DNA from: Actinomycetales bacterium
Lineage (GTDB): Bacteria > Actinomycetota > Actinomycetes > S36-B12
Assembly (NCBI GenBank): GCA_017849335.1
Contig: JAFIHP010000419.1
Location: 1-6,201 of the forward strand
DNA length: 6,201 nt
Direction of reading: 5' to 3'
This document shows positions 5,170 to 6,201 of the stretch, one piece after another (the first letter of the stretch is position 1; every line of letters begins with the position of its first letter). The notes beneath the pieces were generated by a model. The model was given only the letters and a program-made list of their open reading frames with translations. It had not been told where the DNA came from and made no database searches. A program made the translations under genes and the position numbers.

Positions 5170-5183
5170 GTACGTATGTTCGA
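5168..5183. promoter_or_regulatory. Degenerate LexA (SOS-box-like) site across the DUF222 start codon
   Basis: The actinobacterial SOS box is close to TCGAAC-N4-GTTCGA. Here the right half GTTCGA (5178-5183) is perfect, while the left half GTGTAC (5168-5173) matches three of six positions. The site would cover the end of the -10 and the ATG, so binding would block a leaderless promoter. Several 13E12-repeat genes of Mycobacterium tuberculosis are known LexA targets, which makes the site plausible despite its weak half. The right half also codes the start MFE, so coding constraint could explain it. Confidence 0.35.
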
Positions 5184-6201
5184 ATCCGATCCCGAGCTTC
5201 CCGGCGGCCCCGATGAGGGTGCCGCCGCGGATGAGGCGTGGGTGGATCGGGAGTGTCCGTTCGACGATGACCAGGATGCGCCGCCGTTGCCGGAGGACGT
5301 GGAGTTCGTGCCTCCGTCGGCGGGTGAGTGGCTGGCGTCGGCGTGTGGTCAGACGCCCGGTGTCGAACTGCTGGACACGCTCGGCCAGATCACCGTGGCC
5401 GACCTGGACGCGAACGACGCGGTGACCTACCTGCAGCAGCGACAGCGGGCCGTGTCGTGGCTCTCGGGCGTCGAGGCGCAGGACCGCGCCCGGGTGACGG
5501 CGAAGGTCGTCGACGAGGTGCACGGGATCCTGGCGGCCGACGCGGTGGCGGGTCGGCCGCAGTACGTGGCGCCCGAGCAGGTCGCCTGGTCGGAGGTGAC
5601 GGCGGCGTTGCGGTTGTCGCCGGTGACCGGGGAGGCCCGGATCCTGGAAGCCGAAGAACTCACCACGACGTGGCGGCCGATGCTGGACGGGATGATCGCG
5701 GGGAAGATCACGATCGAGCATGCGCGGGCGATCGGACGGCAGCTGCGGAACCTTCCCGGCTTCGGCAGTGCCGATCCGACCGAGCAGGCGGAGTATGCGA
5801 AGCACTGCGCCGAGGTCCTCGCGGCGGTCGTCCCGTTCGCCGCCACCCACACCCCCGGGGAGAGCGGCAAGAAGACCCGCGTGCTGGTGACCGCGATCGA
5901 CCCCGCCGGGGCGCGGAAGCGGCGGCGGAAGGCGGCGGAGCAGGACCACGGCGTGTTCGTCAACCCGATCGAGCCCGGGACGAGTGAGATCCGGGCGGTG
6001 ATGCCGACCGCGCACGCCGAGGCCGTCATGCAGGCCGTGAACACCCTCGCCAAGGACGCGCGATTCGAGGTCGCCGACGGGTGCATCACCCGCGGCCAGC
6101 GCCGCGTGGCCGCCCTGGTCGCCTTGATGCTCGGCGACCCGGGCAGCGTCGGTCAGGTCACCGGGCCGGTCACGGAGGCCAAGCTCAACGTCCACGTCAA
6201 C
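5176..6201 (+). CDS. DUF222 (13E12-repeat family) protein, likely HNH endonuclease type; 3' end beyond the window
   Basis: 342 codons are visible from the ATG at 5176 with no stop. The first 55 residues are acidic and probably disordered (DEAWVDRECPFDDDQDAPPL). The DUF222 domain then runs from about 60 to beyond 340. Its family hallmark is the segment from about 139 to 186: SEVTAALRLSPVTGEARI, then a Trp-containing turn, then MLDGMIAGKITIEHARAI. A basic stretch, ARKRRRKAAEQ (246-256), and a conserved RAVMPTAHAEAVMQAVNTLA helix (273-292) follow. Family members usually end in an HNH nuclease domain with a zinc- or metal-binding Cys/His cluster. That part is not in the window, so nuclease activity is an inference. 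These genes are multicopy in actinobacteria, often near mobile or variable regions, and their biological role is unsettled. Transcription appears leaderless (TAGTGT then six bases), with an SOS-like half-site over the start. Confidence 0.88.
   Translation, partial: MFESDPELPGGPDEGAAADEAWVDRECPFDDDQDAPPLPEDVEFVPPSAGEWLASACGQTPGVELLDTLGQITVADLDANDAVTYLQQRQRAVSWLSGVEAQDRARVTAKVVDEVHGILAADAVAGRPQYVAPEQVAWSEVTAALRLSPVTGEARILEAEELTTTWRPMLDGMIAGKITIEHARAIGRQLRNLPGFGSADPTEQAEYAKHCAEVLAAVVPFAATHTPGESGKKTRVLVTAIDPAGARKRRRKAAEQDHGVFVNPIEPGTSEIRAVMPTAHAEAVMQAVNTLAKDARFEVADGCITRGQRRVAALVALMLGDPGSVGQVTGPVTEAKLNVHVN

Noticed and set aside
5328..5987. Plus-strand frame overlapping the DUF222 gene
   Set aside because: It is an out-of-frame Arg/Gly-rich shadow of the DUF222 coding sequence.
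4288..6195. 635-codon minus-strand frame opposite the cyclase and DUF222 gene
   Set aside because: It lies antisense to two genes with clear domains and shows no recognisable motif.

Overview
The window is very GC-rich and comes from an actinobacterium. Almost every codon ends in G or C, and GTG starts are used. A CIRCE-controlled hrcA-dnaJ pair, a CBM2-bearing chitinase with Thr-Pro linkers and a DUF222 (13E12-repeat type) protein together suggest a soil or plant-polymer degrader near Cellulomonas or a related Micrococcales genus. The genus is an inference from gene content; there is no rRNA here to confirm it.

Layout. Minus strand, reading right to left: a secreted two-CBM2 GH18 chitinase (1796-3664), then hrcA (665-1684), then the first 222 codons of dnaJ (1-668, running off the left edge). 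hrcA and dnaJ overlap by ATGA. The 111-bp gap between chitinase and hrcA holds a GC hairpin, a -10-like element and a CIRCE operator with perfect 11-bp arms. A roughly 200-bp divergent spacer (3665-3863) follows. It holds a hairpin near the chitinase start and a possible 9-codon leader ORF. Plus strand: a small coiled-coil protein of unknown function (3864-4124), a GAF-GGDEF diguanylate cyclase (4148-5089), and the N-terminal 342 codons of a DUF222 protein (5176-6201, running off the right edge).

How the parts work together. HrcA should bind the CIRCE site and repress its own operon, setting the level of a DnaJ co-chaperone under heat stress. The chitinase is exported and anchored to chitin or cellulose by its CBM2 modules. 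The cyclase makes c-di-GMP, probably in response to a signal sensed by its GAF domain, and has a feedback I-site. The DUF222 gene belongs to a multicopy, probably mobile family. Its start codon lies inside a degenerate LexA-like half-site. The cyclase and DUF222 genes share a layout, TAnnnT followed by exactly six bases and then the start codon, which suggests leaderless transcripts.

No undescribed multi-gene system stands out. The least explained parts are the small coiled-coil gene with its overlapping leader ORF, the two leaderless-type promoters, and the half-palindromic element at the DUF222 start.
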